DNA from: Alteromonas indica
Lineage (GTDB): Bacteria > Pseudomonadota > Gammaproteobacteria > Enterobacterales > Alteromonadaceae
DNA length: 64,000 nucleotides
Direction: 5' to 3'
Assembly (NCBI GenBank): GCA_003056425.1
Contig: PYVY01000016.1
Span: 1 to 64,000 of the forward strand
Under the pieces are notes generated by a model that saw only the letters and a program-made list of their open reading frames with translations, was not told the origin of the DNA and made no database searches. The translations under genes and the position numbers were made by a program. This document shows positions 5,871 through 13,927 of the stretch, in pieces. The number at the start of each line of letters is the position of its first letter. Positions within the stretch are counted from its first letter, which is position 1.

Positions 5871-8411
5871 CTAAGGTACATTATGCCCGGCGCTCACCAA
5901 CGGTAACCATTCATCCACCGGTACCGGCCGCGCTAAATGAAACCCTTGTAAAATGTTACAGCCTCGGCTTACTAGGTATTGCAGTTGAATATCGTTTTCA
6001 ATTCCTTCGGCAACGGTACTGACATTCATGGCAACGGCCATATCCAAAATGGTATTTACAATGGGCACTTCCTGCTGATCGAAGTTTATTTCATCCACAA
6101 AATACCGGTCAATTTTAAGCTCGCTGATGGGAAGTTCTTTAAGATAACTTAAGCTGGAATAACCCGTCCCGAAATCGTCTATAGAAAACGAAAAGCCAAT
6201 CGTGGCGAGCATTTCCATGCGTTCGCGCACAATTGAAATACTGGATACCAACGTGGTTTCTGTTATTTCAAGTTGTAACTGGTTAGGTCTGACTTGCCAC
6301 TTTTCCACCATGGCCACCAGCTTTTCTGCAAAATCAGGGCGCACGATGTGCCGACCGCTGATATTAATCGCGATACGGGTATCTACCCCACTGTTTTGAC
6401 AATGCGCTAAGATACGGCACGCTTCATCAATCACCCAATAGCCGATGTCGACAATGGCATCACTTTGTTCTGCAATGGGAATAAATTCGCCCGGCGTGAT
6501 CATACCCAGATTAGGCTGAACCCAGCGCAGTAACGCTTCTGAGCAAACAATCTGGTGATCGCGGTTATACTGCGGCTGTAAAACTAAAAAGAACTCGTTA
6601 TTCTCCAACGCCTGGGTAAAGGCTTGGCTAATAAAGTTATGCCTTTCGTAGTCCGAAAACGCCCGCCTATCAAATGCTACTTTGCCTGAAAGGCCTTGCT
6701 TTTTCGCACTATTGCGGCCAAATTCCAGAATTCCCACCACCTTCTCGTAGGTGGCTTTCTCGCCTTCTATCAGCGCTGACGATAAAGACGCGGTGATGGC
6801 CTGAGAGTGACCATCTAATGGAATATTGGTTAGCACGCCGTGCTGCAACTCCCACTCGGCTTCATTTAACAGCTCTTCCACCGCTTTGTCGTGGCCGTCA
6901 AAACACGCCTGATACAGAACAAAAAACCGGTCGGCCTGTCCGCGGTATATGGTAAACAAAGGCCCAACCCGCTGCGCCACCCGCTGAGCTAAAATTCGCA
7001 GTATGTAGTCGGCAATCTCTTTACCGTACATCAGGTTGTATTGAGAAAACTTATCGATATCAAGCATCACACAGAATATATCTTTGCGTGCTTCACGCGC
7101 CTGCTCAATAAGTTTACGCACATCATGCTCAAAGGATTTGATGTTTGGCAAATTGGTTACATCATCAAAAAAGGCCATGCGATAAATGCTATCCGAGGCC
7201 AGTTTACGCTCAGTGATGTCTTTGATAATAACCACAAACTGCCGATAGCCATCCTGCACCATCTCTGAAACGGCCAGTTCAATGGGAAAATCATGCATGT
7301 CAGCATGGACCGCATATAATTGGGTACCTTTGGTAATCAAACCATCCAGCCGGGACACGGCGGTGGCAATATCTTTGCAGCAAAACACGGAAGGCAGAAT
7401 GTCGGTAATATCTGACCCGATAAGCGCGTCAATGTCGTAGCCAAAAATAGTTTGTACCGCGTTATTTGCGGTAATAATGGTGCCCTGATTGTCTACCGTG
7501 AGTACGGCGTCATTCAGCTTGTCGAGGATAGTACGCAAATACAATGTAAAATTATGCTCAGTGTCGGACAATCTGCGCTGTTCCGAGACATCCACAATAG
7601 TGCCAACTACCCGCCCGGCTTCCCCGCCCTCCATGTAGCGAGCAGTCAGCCTAGCCCACCGCTGCTTGCCACGGGCAGTAAAATAAGGCAATTCGTGTTT
7701 ACGAGGTTGTTTATCGAAACTAACCTGCGACACCATGGTTTTAATTTGTAGCCGGGATGATGAGGGAAAGCTGGCCAACGAGCGACTGACACCTAATGAA
7801 TGACCATACTGCAGGCCAAATAGGCGATATGTTTGGGCTGACCATTCAATAATATTAGTAGCGATATCAAATTCCCAGCCGCCGGTACGCGCTACCATGC
7901 TTACCTCTTCCAGCATGGCAATTTTATCCATCAGATGGGTTTCACATTCAGCGGTGAGTACTGAACTTTCCAGGCTAATAATTTCCCCGGCCAGGGATAA
8001 CTGATTTTCCAATATAGGATCAATGGTATCGCCTACATGCTTTAACAACAGTAAGAACGACTGATTGGTGTCCATGGTGGCGTATCGTCGGCAGAACCAG
8101 GTAACCTGCGGTTCTTCTTGCCCAAGGGGGTCAGCAGCGTTGGCGGATGCTGATGCGGGCGCTTCCGTCAGCGTTAAAAGTGACGCCTTTTGGTGCAACG
8201 CCTGATAGATAAACTGTGCTAATCGCTCGCGCAAGGAAGAAGGGAACGCGGGAGGGTAACGAGAAATGATTTCAGCAGGATTGTCAGTACTGGCCATCGC
8301 TAACCAGCATCCTTTAACCGCTGGATGCATACTAACCGAACTGATAATAAGGTCTGCGCGGGCAGTACCCTGTTTATTTTTTCGTACCGTCAGCCCCGGA
8401 CTAGGTGTCAC
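5871..8411 (-). CDS. PAS-PAS-GGDEF-EAL protein, probable c-di-GMP phosphodiesterase
   Basis: 846 residues, started by GTG at 8411 with AGGAG nine bases upstream. Domains: an N-terminal region of about 165 residues without a recognised fold, PAS domains at about 170-285 and 290-405, a GGDEF domain at about 415-575 and an EAL domain at about 590-835. The GGDEF signature is replaced by GQADR (491-495), so cyclase activity is unlikely. The EAL domain keeps E625-A-L, the asparagine of NIS, E717, DDFGTG (745-750), K766 and E802, so cyclic-di-GMP hydrolysis is expected. No transmembrane segments are obvious, and the PAS domains suggest sensing of a small ligand or redox state. It stands alone between intI and cytochrome c'. 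Confidence 0.9.
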   Translation of the reverse strand: MTPSPGLTVRKNKQGTARADLIISSVSMHPAVKGCWLAMASTDNPAEIISRYPPAFPSSLRERLAQFIYQALHQKASLLTLTEAPASASANAADPLGQEEPQVTWFCRRYATMDTNQSFLLLLKHVGDTIDPILENQLSLAGEIISLESSVLTAECETHLMDKIAMLEEVSMVARTGGWEFDIATNIIEWSAQTYRLFGLQYGHSLGVSRSLASFPSSSRLQIKTMVSQVSFDKQPRKHELPYFTARGKQRWARLTARYMEGGEAGRVVGTIVDVSEQRRLSDTEHNFTLYLRTILDKLNDAVLTVDNQGTIITANNAVQTIFGYDIDALIGSDITDILPSVFCCKDIATAVSRLDGLITKGTQLYAVHADMHDFPIELAVSEMVQDGYRQFVVIIKDITERKLASDSIYRMAFFDDVTNLPNIKSFEHDVRKLIEQAREARKDIFCVMLDIDKFSQYNLMYGKEIADYILRILAQRVAQRVGPLFTIYRGQADRFFVLYQACFDGHDKAVEELLNEAEWELQHGVLTNIPLDGHSQAITASLSSALIEGEKATYEKVVGILEFGRNSAKKQGLSGKVAFDRRAFSDYERHNFISQAFTQALENNEFFLVLQPQYNRDHQIVCSEALLRWVQPNLGMITPGEFIPIAEQSDAIVDIGYWVIDEACRILAHCQNSGVDTRIAINISGRHIVRPDFAEKLVAMVEKWQVRPNQLQLEITETTLVSSISIVRERMEMLATIGFSFSIDDFGTGYSSLSYLKELPISELKIDRYFVDEINFDQQEVPIVNTILDMAVAMNVSTVAEGIENDIQLQYLVSRGCNILQGFHLARPVPVDEWLPLVSAGHNVP

Positions 8412-8797
8412 TAGGCTATCTCCTTTTATGCCAAGTGCCGGTGCACACTATGCTTAATGACCGCAAGCATTATCTCATCGCTTTGTTCACGGTGTCTGAT
8501 GGAAAGCAGCATAGCCTGTTTGTTCATCGACGTAATAAAACTGGGACCAACTAACCAAAAATAAAGGTTATTGTCTTTATACTTTATAAATAGTTACTTT
8601 GATCAGGGTAAATATCTTAAAAAACCTATATATATCCTGTATCTGGTCCCATTATAGTATGAGGTGATGCCGTTATAGGGGCACCATACCACCTCATACT
8701 AAACCCTAGTCTATAGTTGGCAGGAGTGCAATGCGCTCATTCTGGCATGATAGGAGCAACGCGCGTAAAGCAGAAAATAACTGGCAAAAAAGCCGGC
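8412..8797. other. Intergenic region upstream of the EAL gene
   Basis: About 390 bases between the cytochrome c' gene and the EAL-protein gene. Apart from the EAL ribosome-binding site and the inverted repeat at 8655-8701, I see no gene. The 8570-8640 stretch is AT-rich and could hold the EAL-gene promoter. Confidence 0.5.
8655..8701. repeat. 12-bp perfect inverted repeat
   Basis: TAGTATGAGGTG (8655-8666) and CACCTCATACTA (8690-8701) are exact reverse complements around a 23-base centre that itself contains GGTGATGCC/GGGGCACC pairing. It lies just downstream of the cytochrome c' gene and could end its transcript, but there is no T-run. Confidence 0.6.
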
Positions 8798-9277
8798 TTA
8801 ATCTGCTTTATAGTCGTCATGACAGGACTTACAGGTGCCCCCAAGTTGGCCTATTGCTTTGCGGTAAGATGCCTCGTCACCACTTGTGGCCACACTTTGC
8901 AGATTAGCCGCAGCAGCTTTCAAATCGCCAATTTTACTTTCCACATCACTATAGTTATCCCACAGCGTGTCTTTGGCTTCGGTATCCACGTCAAACTTTC
9001 GAGTATCTACCTTCAGATAGTCAGATAGCATATCTGCCAACTGCTCCATTCGCATGCCATTGGTTTGCATCGTTTGGGTATCATACGGAATGGCCCCTTT
9101 GGCCATACCGCCCAGCGGAGCCATGTTGCTTTTCAATAGCTCGAAAATGGCTTCACGGTATTCTACATAGGCTTCGGCATGTTTTTCAGATTGGGCGGGC
9201 TGCGAGGTAGCAGCGCTAATCGGGCCGCTAAGTAAGATAGTACTTCCGAGTATCGCAAGCGTAGCAAGCTTTTTCAT
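8798..9277 (-). CDS. Cytochrome c'
   Basis: 159 residues from the ATG at 9277, chosen because GGAGAA precedes it and because it opens a clean Sec signal peptide (MKKLATLAILGSTILLSGPISAA). The mature part is a four-helix bundle-type sequence with the haem motif CKSCH near the C-terminus, which is the hallmark of class II cytochromes c (cytochrome c'). These periplasmic proteins bind NO and carry electrons. The gene is monocistronic. An upstream in-frame start at 9328 would add 17 residues ahead of the signal peptide and is not favoured. Confidence 0.88.
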   Translation of the reverse strand: MKKLATLAILGSTILLSGPISAATSQPAQSEKHAEAYVEYREAIFELLKSNMAPLGGMAKGAIPYDTQTMQTNGMRMEQLADMLSDYLKVDTRKFDVDTEAKDTLWDNYSDVESKIGDLKAAAANLQSVATSGDEASYRKAIGQLGGTCKSCHDDYKAD

Positions 9278-9444
9278 AGGGTATTTCTCCGGTCTGTGAA
9301 GATAACGTGGTGAACATAAGTAAAACAACCTGTCCTATTTATGCATAAATTTTAAGCGCTGCCCAGCACCTTTACGGTTATAAAACGCCACAACGAACTT
9401 GCTTATATAAAACGAACGTGGCGGAAATATAGTTTGAACAGGCC

Positions 9445-9472
9445 AAAAAAAACCCTCCGACTGGAGGGTTTT
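9445..9472 (-). terminator. Rho-independent terminator of the grpE-dnaK-dnaJ operon
   Basis: On the minus strand CCCTCC-AGTC-GGAGGG is followed by eight T residues, directly downstream of dnaJ. Confidence 0.9.
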
Positions 9473-9480
9473 GACTGTAT

Positions 9481-10611
9481 TTAGTTGGTCAGGTCATCAA
9501 AGAACTTTTTCACACCGTCAAAGAAACCTTGTTCCTTTGGCCGATGCTTACCTGTTTCTTCACCCATCGAGTCGTTTAACTCTTTGAGCAAGTCTTTTTG
9601 CCGGGAGGACAGATTAACCGGGGTTTCTACAACCACTTTACACATCAAGTCTCCCACCATGCCGGTGCGAACCGATTTCACGCCCTTGCCACGAAGGCGG
9701 AACATCCGCCCCGTTTGGGTTTCCGGCGCAACTTTTAATTTAACCTTACCGTCTAGCGTGGGTACCTGTAACTCACCACCCAAGGCCGCTGTAGTAAAGC
9801 TTAACGGAACCTCGCAAAACAGGTTATTGCCGTCGCGCGAGAAGATGTCGTGCTGCTTAACATGCACCTGCACGTATAAATCGCCCGCTGGTGCGCCTGC
9901 TTCGCCAGCTTCACCTTCACCAGCCAACCGGATACGATCGCCGGTATCTACGCCTGACGGTATTTTAACTGACAATGTTTTGGTTTTTTCTACGCGGCCC
10001 TGACCACGGCATCCTGTGCAGGGATCAGTAATAATTTTGCCGCGTCCTGAACAGGTAGGACAGGTTTGTTGAACGGCGAAAAAGCCTTGGCGCATCTGAA
10101 CCTGGCCGTTGCCATGACAGGTAGGACAGGTCTTGGGCGAGGTGCCCTTTTTCGCCCCGGAACCGTCACACTTTTCACACTCAACCAGGGTGGGTACACG
10201 GATTTCAACATCTTTGCCACGAACCGCTTCTTCCAAAGATAATTCAAGGTTATAGCGTAAATCTGCACCCTGGCGTGCACGTGACTGCCGCCCGCGGCCG
10301 CCGCCACCAAAAATATCACCAAACACATCGCCAAAGATGTCACCGAAATCAGCGTTTCCACCGAAACCTGCCCCACCACGGTTAGGGTCGACGCCTGCAT
10401 GGCCATACTGGTCATATGCAGCACGTTTTTGCTCGTCGGTCAGGATCTCATAGGCTTCCTGAATTTCCTTGAACTTATCCTCTAGCGCTTTATCGCCCTG
10501 AGTGCGATCGGGGTGATATTTCATGGCCAGCTTTTTGTACGCTTTTTTAATATCGCGTGCATCCGCGTCGCGGCCAACCCCTAGCACTTCGTAGTAGTCA
10601 CGTTTCGACAT
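9481..10611 (-). CDS. dnaJ: Chaperone DnaJ (Hsp40)
   Basis: 376 residues, the normal length. DnaJ delivers unfolded clients to DnaK and stimulates its ATPase. The J domain (1-70) has the HPD motif in KYHPDRTQ. A Gly/Phe-rich stretch follows (about 75-115), then four zinc-binding repeats CEKCDGSG, CPTCHGNG, CPTCSGRG and CTGCRGQG, then the C-terminal substrate-binding domains. It is the last gene of the operon, 180 bases after dnaK, and is followed by a strong terminator. Confidence 0.97.
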   Translation of the reverse strand: MSKRDYYEVLGVGRDADARDIKKAYKKLAMKYHPDRTQGDKALEDKFKEIQEAYEILTDEQKRAAYDQYGHAGVDPNRGGAGFGGNADFGDIFGDVFGDIFGGGGRGRQSRARQGADLRYNLELSLEEAVRGKDVEIRVPTLVECEKCDGSGAKKGTSPKTCPTCHGNGQVQMRQGFFAVQQTCPTCSGRGKIITDPCTGCRGQGRVEKTKTLSVKIPSGVDTGDRIRLAGEGEAGEAGAPAGDLYVQVHVKQHDIFSRDGNNLFCEVPLSFTTAALGGELQVPTLDGKVKLKVAPETQTGRMFRLRGKGVKSVRTGMVGDLMCKVVVETPVNLSSRQKDLLKELNDSMGEETGKHRPKEQGFFDGVKKFFDDLTN

Positions 10612-10791
10612 ATCGCTTACTTTTCCTACTCGTTACCTCAAGTGCCGGCTTGAACCAACACTCAAATAGTCTTGTAAATCAGTGTGTTGTTGTAACAGTT
10701 ATAACACAACAAAGGCGCAACAAGACTAACCCTGCTGCGCCTGCACTGTTTCGTTAAACCGGCCATCAGGGCCGGTCAACCGGACGACAGC

Positions 10792-12720
10792 TTACTTTTT
10801 CTCGTCGTCTTTTACTTCTTCAAACTCGGCATCCACAACATCGTCTTGCGACTGACCTTGCGCTTGCTCACCACCGGCGTCTGCAGCACCCTGGCTAGCT
10901 TGCTGTTGAGCCTGAGCCGCTTCCATCAACTTGCTGGATTTTTCCATCAACTGTTGTGTTTTAGCTTCAATCTCGTCTTTGTCTTCGCCTTTCAGAGCGG
11001 TTTCCAGCTCGGCCAGCGCTTCTTCGATAGGCGCTTTATCTTCAGCACTAAGTGCATCGCCAACTTCATCCAATTGCTTACGCGTAGTATGCACCATCGC
11101 ATCAGCTTGGTTGCGCGCCTGAATCAGTTCTTCAAACTTCTTATCGGCGTCTTTATTGGCTTCAGCGTCTGCCACCATTTTTTCGACTTCTTCATCGCTC
11201 AAACCAGAAGAGGCTTTAATAGTAATCTTCTGCTCTTTACCCGTATCTTTATCTTTCGCAGATACATGCAAAATACCGTCAGCATCGATGTCGAAAGTAA
11301 CTTCAATCTGCGGCACACCACGTGCTGCCGGACGAATACCTTCAAGGTTAAACTGACCCAGCGACTTGTTCGCAGACGCTTGCTTACGCTCACCCTGGAT
11401 AACATGCACGGTCACTGCAGACTGGTTATCTTCAGCGGTTGAGAATGTTTGCGATTTCTTAGTAGGAATCGTCGTGTTTTTCTCAATCAGGTGCGTCGTT
11501 ACGCCGCCCATAGTTTCGATACCCAGTGACAGTGGCGACACGTCCAGCAACAGTACATCTTTTACGTCACCGGCCAGTACACCACCTTGAATTGCAGCGC
11601 CTACGGCAACCGCTTCATCTGGGTTAACATCTTTACGCGGTTCTTTACCAAAGAATTCAGTCACGTATTTTTGTACCAATGGCATACGGGTTTGACCGCC
11701 GACCAAAATGATATCCTGAATATCGCTTACTGACAGGTCAGCATCGGCTAACGCTTTCTTAACAGGCTCAAGGGTTTCTTTCACCATGTCTTCTACCAAT
11801 GATTCCAGCTTGGCGCGGGTAACTTTGATAGCAAGGTGCTTAGGACCTGACGCATCTGCTGTGATGTACGGCAAGTTAACTTCTGTTTGCTGCGCTGAAG
11901 ACAGTTCAATCTTGGCTTTTTCACCAGCTTCTTTCAAACGCTGCATTGCCAGCGGATCTTTACGCAGGTTGATGCCTTGGTCTTTATGGAACTCATCTAC
12001 CAGGTACGTGATCATACGGTTATCGAAATCTTCACCACCTAGGTGAGTATCACCATTGGTCGCCAGTACTTCGAAGGTATGCTCGCCATCAACGGCATCA
12101 ATCTCGATAATAGAGATATCGAACGTACCACCACCTAAGTCATAGACCGCAACAACATTGTCGCCTTTTTTCTTGTCCATGCCATAGGCCAGGGCCGCAG
12201 CAGTTGGCTCGTTGATAATACGTTTAACTTCAAGACCGGCAATCCGACCAGCATCTTTTGTAGCCTGACGCTGTGAATCGTTGAAATAAGCAGGAACCGT
12301 AATAACCGCGCCCGTTACTTCTTCACCCAGAAAATCTTCTGCGGTCTTTTTCATCTTCTTCAGCACTTCAGCAGAGATTTGCGGCGGCGCCATTTTCTCG
12401 CCTTTCGCTTCTACCCATGCATCGCCGTTATCAGCTTTAGCAATTTTGTACGGCATGATATCGATATCACGCTGTACTTCTTTGTCTTCAAAACGACGAC
12501 CAATCAAACGCTTGATGGCGAATAAGGTATTTTCCGGGTTGGTAACAGCCTGACGCTTAGCTGACTGACCGACCAGTGTTTCACCGTCGTTTGTATAAGC
12601 AATAATGGAGGGCGTGGTGCGATCGCCCTCGGCGTTTTCAATTACGCGTGCTTTGTCGCCGTCTAAAACCGCGACACATGAATTTGTTGTACCTAAGTCG
12701 ATACCAATGATTTTACCCAT
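10792..12720 (-). CDS. dnaK: Chaperone DnaK (Hsp70)
   Basis: 642 residues. It is an ATP-driven chaperone of the cytosol. The N-terminal nucleotide-binding domain starts IIGIDLGTTNSCVAV and contains the second phosphate signature VYDLGGGTFDISII and the third ILVGGQTRMPLVQ. The substrate-binding domain begins after the linker DVLLLDVSPLSLGI, and the C-terminus ends in an acidic tail DAEFEEVKDDEKK. It stands between grpE and dnaJ in the same direction. A second heat-shock promoter lies just upstream. Confidence 0.98.
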   Translation of the reverse strand: MGKIIGIDLGTTNSCVAVLDGDKARVIENAEGDRTTPSIIAYTNDGETLVGQSAKRQAVTNPENTLFAIKRLIGRRFEDKEVQRDIDIMPYKIAKADNGDAWVEAKGEKMAPPQISAEVLKKMKKTAEDFLGEEVTGAVITVPAYFNDSQRQATKDAGRIAGLEVKRIINEPTAAALAYGMDKKKGDNVVAVYDLGGGTFDISIIEIDAVDGEHTFEVLATNGDTHLGGEDFDNRMITYLVDEFHKDQGINLRKDPLAMQRLKEAGEKAKIELSSAQQTEVNLPYITADASGPKHLAIKVTRAKLESLVEDMVKETLEPVKKALADADLSVSDIQDIILVGGQTRMPLVQKYVTEFFGKEPRKDVNPDEAVAVGAAIQGGVLAGDVKDVLLLDVSPLSLGIETMGGVTTHLIEKNTTIPTKKSQTFSTAEDNQSAVTVHVIQGERKQASANKSLGQFNLEGIRPAARGVPQIEVTFDIDADGILHVSAKDKDTGKEQKITIKASSGLSDEEVEKMVADAEANKDADKKFEELIQARNQADAMVHTTRKQLDEVGDALSAEDKAPIEEALAELETALKGEDKDEIEAKTQQLMEKSSKLMEAAQAQQQASQGAADAGGEQAQGQSQDDVVDAEFEEVKDDEKK

Positions 12721-12758
12721 TACGTGTCTCCGCTAAATCTTGTTAATTTCTGCACTTT

Positions 12759-12787
12759 TAGTGGGGTTATTCCCCGCACTTTTCAAT
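12759..12787 (-). promoter_or_regulatory. Probable sigma-32 promoter before dnaK
   Basis: On the minus strand ATTGAAA (12787-12781), 14 bases, CCCCACTA (12766-12759), close to the heat-shock consensus CTTGAAA-N13/14-CCCCATNT. The spacer and -10 form an inverted repeat (GTGCGGGG/CCCCAC). Confidence 0.6.
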
Positions 12788-12820
12788 AGTTATTTGCAAA
12801 AAACAATGTTGCTAAAAATC

Positions 12821-13465
12821 TTATGCCTGAGTATCTACGCCACCACTTGGGGCTCTTGATACCATAACCATCGCTGGACGAATCAACCGACCGTTCAGCT
12901 CGTAACCTTTTTGCATCACCGCCATTACCGTATTTGGCTCGTGGTCTGCACTTTCCTGCATCGACATTGCCTGATGCATTTCCGGGTTAAATGGCTGGCC
13001 TTGTGGATCTATGGGACTCATCCCAAATTTTTCAATTGTGCTGAGGAAAGATTTTTGGGTCATTTCAACCCCTTCCAGCAACGGTTTAACCGCTTCATTG
13101 CTGCTGTCACCCGCTTCCAGAGCACGTTCCAGGTTATCTACTACTGGCAGTAGTTCCCCGGCAAAACGTTCAAGCGCAAATTTACGCGCTTTCTCCACTT
13201 CGGCCTCGGCACGGCGCCGCGCATTTTCCATATCAGCACGTGCGCGCAGCACACTTTCCTGCTGTTCATTAATTTTGGCCTGAGCTTCTGATAATGCAGT
13301 TTCCAGCTCGTAGATGCGTTGTTGCGCATCATCGCTTTGCGTTGCTTCTTCTTCGCTCAACACTTCACCTTCGTGAACAGGAACCTGCTGCGCATCATCC
13401 TGCATTTGTTGCTCAACCACTTCAGCTTCTTGCTGCTGCGCCTGATCATCGCGCTTTTCGCTCAT
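12821..13465 (-). CDS. grpE: Nucleotide exchange factor GrpE
   Basis: 214 residues from the ATG at 13465, which has GGAGG five bases upstream; an earlier ATG at 13477 overlaps that Shine-Dalgarno. GrpE is a dimer that releases ADP from DnaK. The sequence has the acidic, Gln-rich N-terminus, a long coiled coil (about 45-110) and the C-terminal beta domain with HQAMSMQES and NTVMAVMQKGYELNGRLIRPAMVMV. It is the first gene of the operon. In many gammaproteobacteria it is divergent from nadK; here about 14 kb separates the two. Confidence 0.97.
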   Translation of the reverse strand: MSEKRDDQAQQQEAEVVEQQMQDDAQQVPVHEGEVLSEEEATQSDDAQQRIYELETALSEAQAKINEQQESVLRARADMENARRRAEAEVEKARKFALERFAGELLPVVDNLERALEAGDSSNEAVKPLLEGVEMTQKSFLSTIEKFGMSPIDPQGQPFNPEMHQAMSMQESADHEPNTVMAVMQKGYELNGRLIRPAMVMVSRAPSGGVDTQA

Positions 13466-13607
13466 GCCTACCTCCAACTAATATTTCAGGGTAATTTTTC
13501 ACTACCCCATCAATAAGGTCTATCAACCGTTTTTCCAGTCCCGCGCCAAAAAAAAGTTTGCTCTGGCTGAATTCGCCAGCGGCCTCGGGAACCTTGACTG
13601 GAGCTAG

Positions 13608-13635
13608 TAATGGGGTTGCTTGGAAAGGGTTCAAG
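13608..13635 (-). promoter_or_regulatory. Sigma-32 heat-shock promoter of grpE-dnaK-dnaJ
   Basis: On the minus strand CTTGAAC (13635-13629), exactly 13 bases, then CCCCATTA (13615-13608). This is an almost perfect match to the RpoH consensus and lies about 140 bases before the grpE start. The remaining DNA up to 13927 shows no gene. Confidence 0.88.
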
Positions 13636-13927
13636 GGTAACCGCACAAAATTTGTGGATGTTGACCTATTATTTATTGTATGTCGCTACTGCTGAGCACC
13701 TTGTCAGCAGACAAGGCCTTGCCCCGGCGAGGGCAGCTTTGTGGGGCAAAATGAGGATTGAACACAGCCGGACTTAGGCTGAGCGCGGCGGTTTACGGCA
13801 ACGCCGGCCCGAAGCTGTCACGGCAGCGATAAAGCAGCACCTTGTTAGCGGCCCGGCTCTTTTGTTGCTATGGAGTACCTTTGCCGGTACATGTATGCAG
13901 GGAAGAATATCATTTGTCGCCCCGGGA

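Noticed and set aside
10772..10791. CCGG-rich inverted repeat CCGGCCATCAGGGCCGGT between dnaJ and dnaK, considered as terminator
   Set aside because: No T-run, and dnaK and dnaJ are expected to be cotranscribed; it may only be a stem in the mRNA.
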